64,000 nucleotides of DNA from Bradyrhizobium nanningense (lineage in GTDB: Bacteria > Pseudomonadota > Alphaproteobacteria > Rhizobiales > Xanthobacteraceae): positions 110,191-174,190 of the forward strand of contig NZ_LBJC01000016.1 of the NCBI RefSeq assembly GCF_004114535.1. The letters run 5' to 3'. This document shows positions 57,089 through 64,000 of the stretch, piece after piece (within the stretch, counting starts at the first letter, position 1; every line of letters starts with the position of its first letter). A model generated the notes under the pieces. It was given only the letters and a program-made list of their open reading frames with translations, did no database searches and was not told the DNA's origin. The translations under genes were made by a program, and so were the position numbers.

Positions 57089-57796
57089 ATGAACAAGCTC
57101 TATCCCGACGCGAGGTCGGCTCTGTCCGGCATTCTGAAAGACGGCATGATGATCATGTCGGGGGGCTTCGGCCTCTGCGGCATTGCCGAGGAGCTGTCGG
57201 ACGCGATCCGCGACTCCGGCGTCAAGGGGCTTACGGTCGTCTCCAACAATGCCGGCGTCGATGGCATCGGGCTCAGCCGCCTGCTGGAGACCCGGCAGAT
57301 CAAGAAGATGATCTCGTCCTATGTCGGCGAGAACAAGCTGTTCGCCCAGCAATTCCTCGCCGGCGAGCTGGAACTCGAATTCAACCCGCAGGGCACGCTG
57401 GCCGAGCGCATCCGCGCCGGCGGCGCTGGCATCCCGGCCTTCTACACCAAGACCGGCGTCGGCACGCTGATCGCCGAAGGCAAGGAAGTGAAGGAGTTCG
57501 ACGGCGAGAAGTACCTGATGGAGCGCGGTCTGTTCGCCGATCTCGCCATCGTGCACGCCTGGAAGGGCGACACCGCCGGCAACCTCATCTATCGCAAGAC
57601 CGCGCGCAACTTTAACCCGATGATGGCGACCGCCGCCAAGATCACGGTGGCCGAGGTCGAGCACCTGGTTCCGGCCGGCGAACTCAATCCCGACCACATC
57701 CACACGCCCGGCATCTTCGTGAAGCGCATCGTCGAGGTCGGCACGGCCAAGAAGCGCATCGAATTCCGCAACACCCGCCCGCGTACCGCCGCCTAA
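57089..57796 (+). CDS. scoA: 3-oxoacid CoA-transferase, subunit A
   Basis: 235 residues from ATG 57089. The N-terminal loop SGGFGLCGIAEEL (24-36) is the CoA-transferase family I alpha signature, and 'VSNNAGVDGIGLSRLLE' follows. Lengths and order match succinyl-CoA:3-ketoacid CoA-transferases (ScoA/AtoD-like). The enzyme activates acetoacetate to acetoacetyl-CoA with succinyl-CoA. Subunit B starts 15 bases downstream. Codon use is strongly GC at third positions, in contrast to most genes of the window. Acetoacetate is the direct product expected of both DUF849 enzymes, so this pair could complete their pathway. Confidence 0.93.
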   Translation: MNKLYPDARSALSGILKDGMMIMSGGFGLCGIAEELSDAIRDSGVKGLTVVSNNAGVDGIGLSRLLETRQIKKMISSYVGENKLFAQQFLAGELELEFNPQGTLAERIRAGGAGIPAFYTKTGVGTLIAEGKEVKEFDGEKYLMERGLFADLAIVHAWKGDTAGNLIYRKTARNFNPMMATAAKITVAEVEHLVPAGELNPDHIHTPGIFVKRIVEVGTAKKRIEFRNTRPRTAA

Positions 57797-57811
57797 GCGC
57801 AGGAGACTCAC

Positions 57812-58462
57812 ATGGCCTGGACCCGTGAACAGATGGCTGCGCGCGCCGCGAAGGAATTGCGTGACGGCTACTACGTCAATCTCGGCATCGGCATCCCGAC
57901 GCTGGTCTCGAACTACATCCCCGACGGCATGAACGTCTCCTTGCAGAGCGAGAACGGCATGCTCGGCATGGGCCCGTTCCCCTATGAGGGCGAGGAAGAC
58001 GCCGACCTCATCAATGCCGGCAAGCAGACCGTGAGCGAGCTGCCCTCGACCTCGTATTTCTCGAGCGCGGATTCCTTCGGCATGATCCGCGGCGGCCACA
58101 TGGACCTCTCGATCCTCGGCGCCATGCAGGTGGCTCAGAACGGCGATCTCGCCAACTGGATGATCCCCGGCAAGATGGTCAAGGGCATGGGCGGCGCGAT
58201 GGATCTCGTCGCCGGCGTCAAGCGCGTCGTCGTGGTGATGGAGCATTCGGCCAAGGACGGCCCGAAGCTGCTGAAGCAGTGCAACCTGCCGCTGACCGGC
58301 GAGCGTGTGGTCGACATGGTCGTCACGGATCTTGCCGTCTTCACCATCGACAAGCACGGCGACGGCGGCATGGCCCTGATCGAGCTCGCCGACGGCGTCT
58401 CGCTCGACGAGGTCAAGGCCAAGACCGAAGCCGAGTTCCGCGTCGCGCTGAAGAACACCTGA
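57812..58462 (+). CDS. scoB: 3-oxoacid CoA-transferase, subunit B
   Basis: 216 residues from ATG 57812, preceded by GCAGGAGACTC. The catalytic glutamate is E47 in '[14 protein letters not shown]', which forms the glutamyl-CoA intermediate. Further family blocks are [14 protein letters not shown] and '[14 protein letters not shown]'. It forms the active heterodimer or heterotetramer with subunit A. A 614-codon open frame on the opposite strand spans both genes and is a composition artefact. Confidence 0.94.
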   Translation: MAWTREQMAARAAKELRDGYYVNLGIGIPTLVSNYIPDGMNVSLQSENGMLGMGPFPYEGEEDADLINAGKQTVSELPSTSYFSSADSFGMIRGGHMDLSILGAMQVAQNGDLANWMIPGKMVKGMGGAMDLVAGVKRVVVVMEHSAKDGPKLLKQCNLPLTGERVVDMVVTDLAVFTIDKHGDGGMALIELADGVSLDEVKAKTEAEFRVALKNT

Positions 58463-58744
58463 GGTCTGCGAGAATGGGGCGTGCATGACGATACGGTCTG
58501 CGCGTCCGGACGACGCCCGGGTTCGCAAGATCCCGTCCGCTCCCCGACATGCGGCCGCCGACTGCGCGGCGGATTGGATATCTAGGCTGTTTGAGCCAAG
58601 ACGGACTTGCTCCATGTCTGGTGTCGAAAAACTCTTGCTTCGTGCGCGTCGCCCGTGTGCCGGACCGTATCCCACCGACAGATCGCCCGCGTCAGATCTG
58701 AAGTGCCTGCGCAAGGAGCTGTTCTTTTACTAGGCTGTGGACTG
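58463..58744. other. Spacer to the IS5 remnant
   Basis: About 280 bases without a gene between the CoA-transferase stop and the IS5 remnant. Confidence 0.4.
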
Positions 58745-59482
58745 AATTGATCGAAGCCAAATTCGCCCGGAAGCGAGCTGAAGGAAGCGAAGACGTCGCG
58801 CCGAGCTTGTCGTAGCGGGTGGCAAATGCGTCAAAACTACTTCAGTTTGTTGAAGAAGCGCTCACCGTGGTTGCGCTCGCGATTGATGGCCACCGCAACC
58901 TCTTCTTACGGTTGATTTGTTGGGAATGTTGGGGATCACACCCTGATCACGGATGTGGGCACAAATACGATCGGCATCGTAGCCTCTGTCGGCGATGACG
59001 ACGGCGCGCGCATCGAGTCCATCGAGCAGAGCCTCGGCGTACGTCACGTCGTGGGCCTCGCCGGGGGGGTCATGAGGCGGACCGGGCGGCCTTTCGCGTC
59101 GACGCGCGCGTGGATTTTGGTGGTGAGGCCGCTTCGGCTTCGGCCCACACCAACGATCTCCACTCTTTTTTCCCCGGAAGCATGCTGATGGACCCGCACG
59201 ACCGAACTGTCGATCATCTGCACCTTGCCATCCTGTGCCTTGACGACCGTATCCATCAGCCGGTCCCAGCTGCCGGCCTTGCGCCAAGCGGTTGAAGCGA
59301 TTGTAAGCGGTCGTATAAGGTCCGTATCGCTCGGACAGATCGCGCCACGGCGCTCCCGCGCGCAGGATCCAGAAGATGCCGTTGAGAACGCGGCGGTTGT
59401 TGCCTGGCTTGCGACCTCGACGGTCCTCCGGGAGAAGGGGTTCGATAACACTGCACTCGAAATCCGTCAGGTCGTAGCGCAT
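58745..59482 (-). mobile_element. IS5-family transposase remnant (second type)
   Basis: Minus strand, start at 59482 (MRYDLTDFECSVIEPLLPED). The frame runs through GIFWILRAGAPWRDLSERYG and YTTAYNRFNRL, then shifts near 59290 to WDRLMDTVVKAQDGKVQMID and SSVRVHQHASGEK. It shifts back at about 59060 to ALLDGLDARAVVIADRGYDA (second catalytic Asp). The C-terminal block INRERNHGERFFNKLK is reached after another shift, and a stop follows. It has at least three frameshifts and is a different IS5 subtype from the element at 22872-23709. Confidence 0.82.
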
Positions 59483-59809
59483 GATCCCAGCCCCGATGTT
59501 CGGTAGCTTGAATCATGGTCCGCCCTGATCCGCTAGACGATTGAGTACACGACCTCCTGTAATGGGCCCGATGATGTCAAGCCTCCCGAGTAAACGTCAC
59601 GCCGCCGAGCTCATGATTCTGTTCGTTGTCAACGCCTGGCTGCCGCATCATGCTGTCAGAGGGAGCGGTGAGCCTATCTAGATACGCGTGGTTCGTCAGA
59701 TGACGACCACTGGCCGTGTACGGCTTCACCGGATCCACCGTCCCGGCGACGGGACTTCGGGCACTGGGCTTCACTTCAGCCCGGTGGTGCTTGATCTCCT
59801 CCACGTCTT
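59483..59809. other. Spacer between two IS remnants
   Basis: No gene recognised; short frames only. Confidence 0.35.
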
Positions 59810-60060
59810 CTATGCCGTGATCGGCCCCGCTTCGGTCCATCGGTAAGTTGTGCCCTCGACCCAGATCCGATGCAGGATCACTGCCAGCTTACGTGCCAGA
59901 GCGACTTTTGCGCGCTTCGAACCTCGCCGCTTGGCGACGTCCATCACCCAGCGCTTGAGTTTTGAGAACCGCGTTGATGCGCGATAGCAGAACGTTGGCA
60001 GCCTCATACAAGACCGCCGTTTCATCATCTATCGGGGGACAGCCACCATCATCACCCCGT
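59810..60060 (-). mobile_element. IS110-family transposase, C-terminal fragment
   Basis: Minus-strand frame from 60028 ends RFSKLKRWVMDVAKRRGSKR and AKVALARKLAVILHRIWVEG, TTYRWTEAGPITA. This is the conserved C-terminal end of IS110/IS116 transposases. Upstream, another frame has YEAANVLLSR, the preceding segment. The catalytic N-terminal domain is absent. Confidence 0.75.
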
Positions 60061-60130
60061 GCTCGGAGCAGGGCCGATTACGGCATCTAGTCCGGGTGGA
60101 ATGCGCGTTCGGCCACTATCGGGGTGAACA

Positions 60131-60170
60131 GGCTGGCTAATGTGCCTGTGACAATCATTATCAGCCAGCC
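60131..60170 (-). terminator. Candidate hairpin after the ammonia-lyase-like gene
   Basis: GGCTGGCT at 60131-60138 pairs with AGCCAGCC at 60163-60170, with partly complementary ATG/CAT inside the loop. It begins eight bases beyond the stop codon of the minus-strand gene. There is no clear U-run, so terminator function is tentative. Confidence 0.4.
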
Positions 60171-60178
60171 AGTTCGCT

Positions 60179-61402
60179 TCACCCCGTCGACATGTTCTTG
60201 CGCAACTTCAGATTCTTCGCGGACACGTGCGCTGGCGTAAAACCGACCAGCTGTTCGTAAAGGCGAGGATCGGTCGCACCCTCGGTGTTGATCAAGAATA
60301 CCCGTGCATCGGCTCTAAGACCAATTTTGGCACGCACGTCTGGATCGGAAGCAGCCTTCAGTAACGCTGCGAGACCAACACCACCGCTTTCGCCTGCGAC
60401 AACTGCCAGATCGCCATCCGTCGGATTTGCCAGACGTTTCATCGCGTTGATTGCGTCCTCGTCGTCGACGGTCATGAAAGCGTCTGCTGCACGTGAAAGT
60501 ACACGCCAAGCGATAAGCGAAGGCTCGTAGCATTCGAGCATTGCCATCACGGTCGATTGCGCATGAGCCACCTTCACAGGATGCCCGACTCGTGCGCTTT
60601 CAAAGAGACACGCTGCACGCGAGGGATCGACAACAGTGAAAAAAGGACGGTCATGACCTAGCAACACCGAGAGGTGTCCGGCAACAGCAGCGGCAATTCC
60701 ACCTACGCCCGACTGAACGAAGACATGAGTGGGACGTTCAGGCAACTGACGCAGGGCTTCGCTGAGTAGGGGAGTATACCTCTGCATTACCAGGCCTGGG
60801 ATGCGCACGTAGCCGGGCCACGAGGTGTCAGATACCAACGTCCAACCCTGTTCCGCCGCAACCCGGGTTGCCTCGGCAACCGAGTCGTCATAGTTGCCCT
60901 CGACACGAAGTATCTGCGCGCCAAAGCGGGCAATGGCGGCGATGCGCTCGCGACTCACGCCCGAATGAACGAAGATGGCGCACTGTGCACCGACTAGTTG
61001 GGCGCCGTAAGCAACTGATCGGCCATGGTTGCCATCCGTAGCGCAACAGATCGTCATACCTGCTGCCACAGCTTTCACTTCAGGCGTGTGCAACTCGGAC
61101 ACGCCCACATCGCGGCTGAACTGCCGACTTGCTTCCTCGAGCAATATTCGGATCACAGCATAAGAACCCCCCAACGCTTTGAAACTGCCCAAGTCGAGAC
61201 GACGGCCTTCATCCTTCACATGGATCGAACTAACTCCGATCTCACCAGCAAGGCCCGTTAAGGAGATGAGAGGAGTTTCCTTGTGGCCATCGCGATATCC
61301 GAGAAATCGTTCGACCTCCCGAGCGGCCGCGACGCTCAAATTGTCGGCGTCCGACGCATCCAGGGGACCCCGGTAGTTGGTGTGCTGGTTGAGGAGAAGC
61401 AT
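60179..61402 (-). CDS. Diaminopropionate ammonia-lyase-like PLP enzyme
   Basis: 407 residues from ATG 61402 on the minus strand; an in-frame ATG at 61480 would add 26 residues of less typical composition. Fold-type II PLP features are the Schiff-base lysine K75 in 'LDLGSFKALGGSYA', the ICCATDGNHGRSVAYGAQ loop and the glycine loop near 'VQSGVGGIAAAVAGH'. The overall order and length match DpaL/YgeX (about 400 residues), which splits 2,3-diaminopropionate into pyruvate and ammonia. A threonine/serine-dehydratase-like specificity cannot be excluded. The gene lies alone between IS110 and IS66 sequences. Confidence 0.82.
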   Translation of the reverse strand: MLLLNQHTNYRGPLDASDADNLSVAAAREVERFLGYRDGHKETPLISLTGLAGEIGVSSIHVKDEGRRLDLGSFKALGGSYAVIRILLEEASRQFSRDVGVSELHTPEVKAVAAGMTICCATDGNHGRSVAYGAQLVGAQCAIFVHSGVSRERIAAIARFGAQILRVEGNYDDSVAEATRVAAEQGWTLVSDTSWPGYVRIPGLVMQRYTPLLSEALRQLPERPTHVFVQSGVGGIAAAVAGHLSVLLGHDRPFFTVVDPSRAACLFESARVGHPVKVAHAQSTVMAMLECYEPSLIAWRVLSRAADAFMTVDDEDAINAMKRLANPTDGDLAVVAGESGGVGLAALLKAASDPDVRAKIGLRADARVFLINTEGATDPRLYEQLVGFTPAHVSAKNLKLRKNMSTG

Positions 61403-61480
61403 GTTTTGGCTTGTCACTTGTTTGATGCTCTGTGTGGACAACCTGATCGCAAAGTTCAAACGTTCCGATCGTTTATGCAA

Positions 61481-61691
61481 GACCCACTCAAGGTTTGGAG
61501 TATTTGGGCCGAAAGTCAGCCAAAAAAATAAGCATTAGAGCAGATTAGAGCGCACAGCGCCGGTTGCACGAGCCAGTTCACTGATCCAGATGGTCGCTAA
61601 ACGTACGCATCCGGCGACTACCCCAGTTGATCGATAGGCCGTAACGGCGACCGTGCTGCCCGAAGATCAACCGGCGAACTGGCACGCAGCG
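61481..61691. other. Short spacer
   Basis: About 210 bases upstream of the ammonia-lyase-like gene, presumably with its promoter. No site identified. Confidence 0.35.
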
Positions 61692-61964
61692 TTACTGTTG
61701 TTCGGCGAGTTCGGCGTAGCGAACTTCCAACATCAGCGGACCACCCGCCGCCCGCAGTTCGTCGGGAGCAACGAAGATAGGCTTCAGTCCTGCTTCGTCA
61801 TCAAGCTTTTTGCCACGAATGTTGTAGCCGATCTCTCCCTGCCGAGCGGATGGCAAAACAGCTTTGACGCGCGCAAAGCCGTTGTCGGCGTCATTGCGAA
61901 GGAAGATCTCGCCAGAACGGAGTTCAGGGTGACGGTCGTTAGATCCCATGCCGATTGCGCTCAT
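61692..61964 (-). CDS. Small conserved-looking hypothetical protein
   Basis: 90 residues, minus strand, start ATG 61964 with AGAGAGG six bases upstream. The sequence NDRHPELRSGEIFLRN followed by EIGYNIRGKKL resembles short hypothetical proteins of Rhizobiales that begin with a DxRHPEL-GE-F motif. No function is known to me. Composition is acidic-to-neutral without membrane segments. It lies 67 bases downstream of the tnpC stop and may be a passenger or a host gene. Confidence 0.5.
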   Translation of the reverse strand: MSAIGMGSNDRHPELRSGEIFLRNDADNGFARVKAVLPSARQGEIGYNIRGKKLDDEAGLKPIFVAPDELRAAGGPLMLEVRYAELAEQQ

Positions 61965-62030
61965 GAGAGACCTCTCTATGCTGCTGCGCACAGTATTCCC
62001 TTCAATTACGGTCTGTCGAGATCATTTCAC

Positions 62031-63602
62031 TCAAGCCGCGCGGACGATACCCTGAAGCCGCCAATTCCACGGCAAGAGTTCGTGGATACGCTTGGCGGGA
62101 TGGTCCGGCAGGCGCGCCAGCACGTCGGCAAGCCAAGCCTGCGGGTCGATGTCATTGAGCTTGGCGGTGGCGATGAGGCTGTAGATGGCAGCCGCACGCC
62201 GGCCGCCCTCATCGGACCCGGCGAAGGTCCAATTTTTTCGCCCCACGGCGACGGCCCGTAGCTCACGTTCAGCAGCATTGTTCGACATGCAAAGCCGTCC
62301 GTCATCAAGGAAGCGGCTAAATGCATCCCAGCGGCTGAGACAGTAATTGATCGCTTTGGTCGTGTCGTTGTTCCTGGAGAGCTTGGCGCGCTGCTCGCGC
62401 AACCACGCCTCCAGCTCGACGATCAGGTGGCGGCTACGCTCCTGACGCACACGCAGGCGCTCCTGCGCAGCAAGACCGTTGATCTCACGTTCGATAGCGA
62501 ACAGGACATCGATGCGCTTGACCGCCTCGGCCGCGATCGGCGCCTTGGTGAGCCGCGCGAGATCGAAGAACTTACGCCTGCCATGCGCCCAGCATGCGGC
62601 TTCGATGATCGGGCCGCCCTTGCGATTGGCCTCGTAGAGCCTGCCGAACCCGGCATAGGCGTCGGCCTGCATCAGTCCGGTATAGCCCGCCAGATGCTGC
62701 TCCGGATGCGCACCGCCGCGATCGGGTGAGTAGAAGAACACGGCCGCCGGCGGATCTGGGCCGGCAAACGGACCGTCGTCGCGCACGTAGGTCCAGAGCC
62801 GGCCGGTCCGGGTCTTGCCCTTGGCCAGGACCGGCACCGTGGTGTCATCCGCGTGGATGCGCTCGGCTGCGAAGACGTGGCTCCGGATCACATCTACCAG
62901 GGGCATCAGGGTTGCCGCGGAGGCACCTACCCAGTCCGCGAGCGTCGATACGTCGAGATCGATGCCTTCACGCTGGTAGAGGTCGCTCTGACGATGAAGC
63001 GGCAGGTGCAGGCCGTACTTGGCGAACAGGATATGAGCCAGCAGCTTGGGCCCTGCACGCCCGCGCGCAATCGGATGCGAGGGAGCCGGCGGCTGGCTGA
63101 TCGCTTCGCAGGCCCGGCAGACGTGCTTCTCGCGCACGTGCTGGATCACCTTCCACTGGCGCGGAACGAGCTCCAGCGTCTCGGTCACGTCCTCACCAAT
63201 CTTGCGCAACCGGCTGTCGCCGCAGCATGGGCAGGTGGCCGGCACCGGATAGACAATGCGCTCCCGTGGCAAATGCTCCGGCAGCGGCCGGCGGGCTGGC
63301 TTGCGGCGCTCGAACGATGGCACCGCAATCTTCTCGGCTGCCATCTGCGCCGCGGTCTCAGCTTGCGCCGCGTTCTCCTCCAGGTCGGCGAGCTGTAGCT
63401 CGAGCTGGTCCAGCAATGCGCCTCGCTCGGAGGACTGTCCGAACTGCTCGTGCCGGAGCTTCTTGATCGTGAGTTTGAGCTTCTCGATCAGCAAGGTCCC
63501 CGCCTGGGCCTCGGCTTCCGCGGCCATCCGGGCCGCTCGTTCGGCGCGCAGCATCGCCTGCAGCGTGGTCACATCGTCGGGAAGAGAATCATCAGCGCCC
63601 AT
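62031..63602 (-). CDS. tnpC: IS66-family transposase TnpC
   Basis: 523 residues, minus strand, start ATG 63602 (MGADDSLPDDVTTLQAML), the usual length for IS66 TnpC. The N-terminal coiled coil (about 15-60, RAERAARMAAEAEAQAGTLL) is followed by the IS66 leader domain ending QFGQSSERG. A zinc-finger-like CPCCGDSRL...CRACEAI comes next, then the DDE core with 'AERIHADDTTVPVL', LMQADAYAGFGRLYE and 'CMSNNAAERELRAVAVGRKN' (catalytic Glu). The gene is uninterrupted. The open frame extends upstream through the broken tnpB end, which is not part of this gene. Confidence 0.92.
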   Translation of the reverse strand: MGADDSLPDDVTTLQAMLRAERAARMAAEAEAQAGTLLIEKLKLTIKKLRHEQFGQSSERGALLDQLELQLADLEENAAQAETAAQMAAEKIAVPSFERRKPARRPLPEHLPRERIVYPVPATCPCCGDSRLRKIGEDVTETLELVPRQWKVIQHVREKHVCRACEAISQPPAPSHPIARGRAGPKLLAHILFAKYGLHLPLHRQSDLYQREGIDLDVSTLADWVGASAATLMPLVDVIRSHVFAAERIHADDTTVPVLAKGKTRTGRLWTYVRDDGPFAGPDPPAAVFFYSPDRGGAHPEQHLAGYTGLMQADAYAGFGRLYEANRKGGPIIEAACWAHGRRKFFDLARLTKAPIAAEAVKRIDVLFAIEREINGLAAQERLRVRQERSRHLIVELEAWLREQRAKLSRNNDTTKAINYCLSRWDAFSRFLDDGRLCMSNNAAERELRAVAVGRKNWTFAGSDEGGRRAAAIYSLIATAKLNDIDPQAWLADVLARLPDHPAKRIHELLPWNWRLQGIVRAA

Positions 63603-63886
63603 CGCCGACCAGAGAATCACAAGACGCGATCTCTGTCCGAACCGCTGATCGTGCCACCGATTCAAATCCCAGCGATCAGCCAGCCGCCTGCGGTCGCCAG
63701 GTATGTTGCGGCATCCGCCAGTCGGGGCTGGGGTGATTGTCACCACGCCATCAGCCGACGACGGCCACAGGAAGCGGCCGCGCTCGAGCCGCTTGGCATA
63801 AAGCGACATGCCCAGTCCATCGTACCAAAGGATCTTGATCAGCTTGCCGCTTTTGCCACGGAACACATAGAGGTCGCCGCCGAGCG
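63603..63886 (-). pseudogene. tnpB: IS66 TnpB, C-terminal part only
   Basis: Minus-strand frame GGDLYVFRGKSGKLIKILWY and YAKRLERGRFLWPSSADG is the conserved core of IS66 TnpB. A frameshift near 63740 separates it from SPDWRMPQHTWRPQAAG, its C terminus. The 5' part is replaced at about 63886 by an unrelated palindromic sequence, so the gene lost its first 50 or so codons. TnpA was not found in the window. The element is therefore interrupted and probably immobile. Confidence 0.85.
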
Positions 63887-63913
63887 GTTATGCTGCGTGC
63901 AACATAACCGCTC
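63882..63913. repeat. Palindrome at the break of tnpB
   Basis: GAGCGGTTATG (63882-63892) and CATAACCGCTC (63903-63913) are perfect 11-base inverted arms around a 10-base loop CTGCGTGCAA. The palindrome sits exactly where the tnpB homology ends. It resembles a recombinase core site or the end of another element. Confidence 0.8.
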
Positions 63914-63929
63914 TTATGTGTCGGACGAG

Positions 63930-63996
63930 ATTATGTGGCGGAGGCGCCCTAACGCCAGCCAGGGCCGGCCACGGCTGGATTCCTCCGCCACATAAT
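63930..63996. repeat. Fifteen-base inverted repeat with related direct repeats
   Basis: ATTATGTGGCGGAGG (63930-63944) and CCTCCGCCACATAAT (63982-63996) are perfect inverted arms, 37 bases apart. A related unit TTATGTGTCGGA lies just to the left (63914-63925). Three copies of a TTATGTG-CGGA unit in two orientations look like binding sites for a tyrosine recombinase, but no recombinase gene lies within the window. Confidence 0.75.
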
Positions 63997-64000
63997 ATTT

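Noticed and set aside
56870..58714. 614-codon open frame on the minus strand
   Set aside because: It lies exactly opposite the scoA-scoB genes, whose motifs are certain; it is histidine-, aspartate- and arginine-rich and arises from GC-rich third positions.
1..64000. CRISPR arrays, tRNA and rRNA genes
   Set aside because: I looked for regularly spaced repeats and for clover-leaf or rRNA signatures by eye and found none; a covariance-model search was not possible.

Overview
The window reads as an accessory catabolic island of an alphaproteobacterium in the order Hyphomicrobiales, most like Bradyrhizobium. The basis is the character of the proteins (extracellular-solute binding proteins, DUF849 enzymes, CoA-linked beta-oxidation enzymes), the high-GC codon use, and many IS families typical of rhizobial symbiosis or accessory islands (IS66, IS256, IS5, IS91 with a companion integrase, IS110, IS3, IS200). 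This is inference from the sequence; no search was run. About half of the window is decayed: at least eight insertion-sequence remnants and ten or more broken metabolic genes lie between roughly 25 intact ones.

Layout. 1-462: 3' end of an ABC-transporter ATPase. 537-4078: a CaiD-like hydratase, an Asp/Glu-racemase-family protein, a thioesterase and a DUF849 (BKACE) enzyme. 4865-6286: aldehyde dehydrogenase. 6727-7770: dead IS91 transposase. 8642-11331: amidohydrolase, Rieske ferredoxin and [2Fe-2S] ferredoxin. These are separated by a dead IS256 (11750-12827) and a truncated PhyH gene from a sugar-isomerase-like gene and a ferredoxin reductase (14018-16361). 17281-19790: a broken polyamine-type ABC cassette on the minus strand whose binding protein is still intact. 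20825-22423: GMC oxidoreductase. 22500-23709: IS110 and IS5 remnants. 24631-26265: thiamine-diphosphate enzyme. 26434-27650: integrase and IS91 remnants. 27700-31163: a second, more decayed copy of the polyamine-type ABC cassette, containing an internal inversion. 32929-33337: IS200 remnant. 33644-36660: ADP-forming acyl-CoA ligase and enoyl-CoA hydratase. 37835-40859: a second CaiD / DUF849 / thioesterase set. 42155-45901: amino-acid ABC permease and ATPase, nitronate monooxygenase and a deleted binding protein. 46649-50352: frameshifted Lrp regulator, fused E1 dehydrogenase and IclR regulator. 50490-53252: Rieske oxygenase and a reductase fused to a DUF1989 domain. 53467-56000: remnants of trpG, bioB and tauD-like genes. 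57089-58462: 3-oxoacid CoA-transferase. 58745-60060: IS5 and IS110 remnants. 60179-61402: diaminopropionate ammonia-lyase-like gene. 62031-64000: IS66, cut at its tnpB by an array of palindromic repeats.

How the genes may work together. CaiD-like hydratases, DUF849 enzymes (the family of 3-dehydrocarnitine cleavage enzyme) and acyl-CoA thioesterases occur twice, and a 3-oxoacid CoA-transferase, aldehyde and GMC dehydrogenases and several transporters are present. Together they suggest breakdown of carnitine-like or other beta-hydroxy/beta-keto acids: CoA activation, hydration, cleavage with acetyl-CoA to acetoacetate plus an acyl-CoA, hydrolysis of that acyl-CoA, and recovery of acetoacetate. 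No carnitine dehydrogenase was seen, so the substrate stays open. The most unusual single objects are the reductase-DUF1989 chimera, the inverted segment inside the second permease gene and the palindromic array at the right edge.
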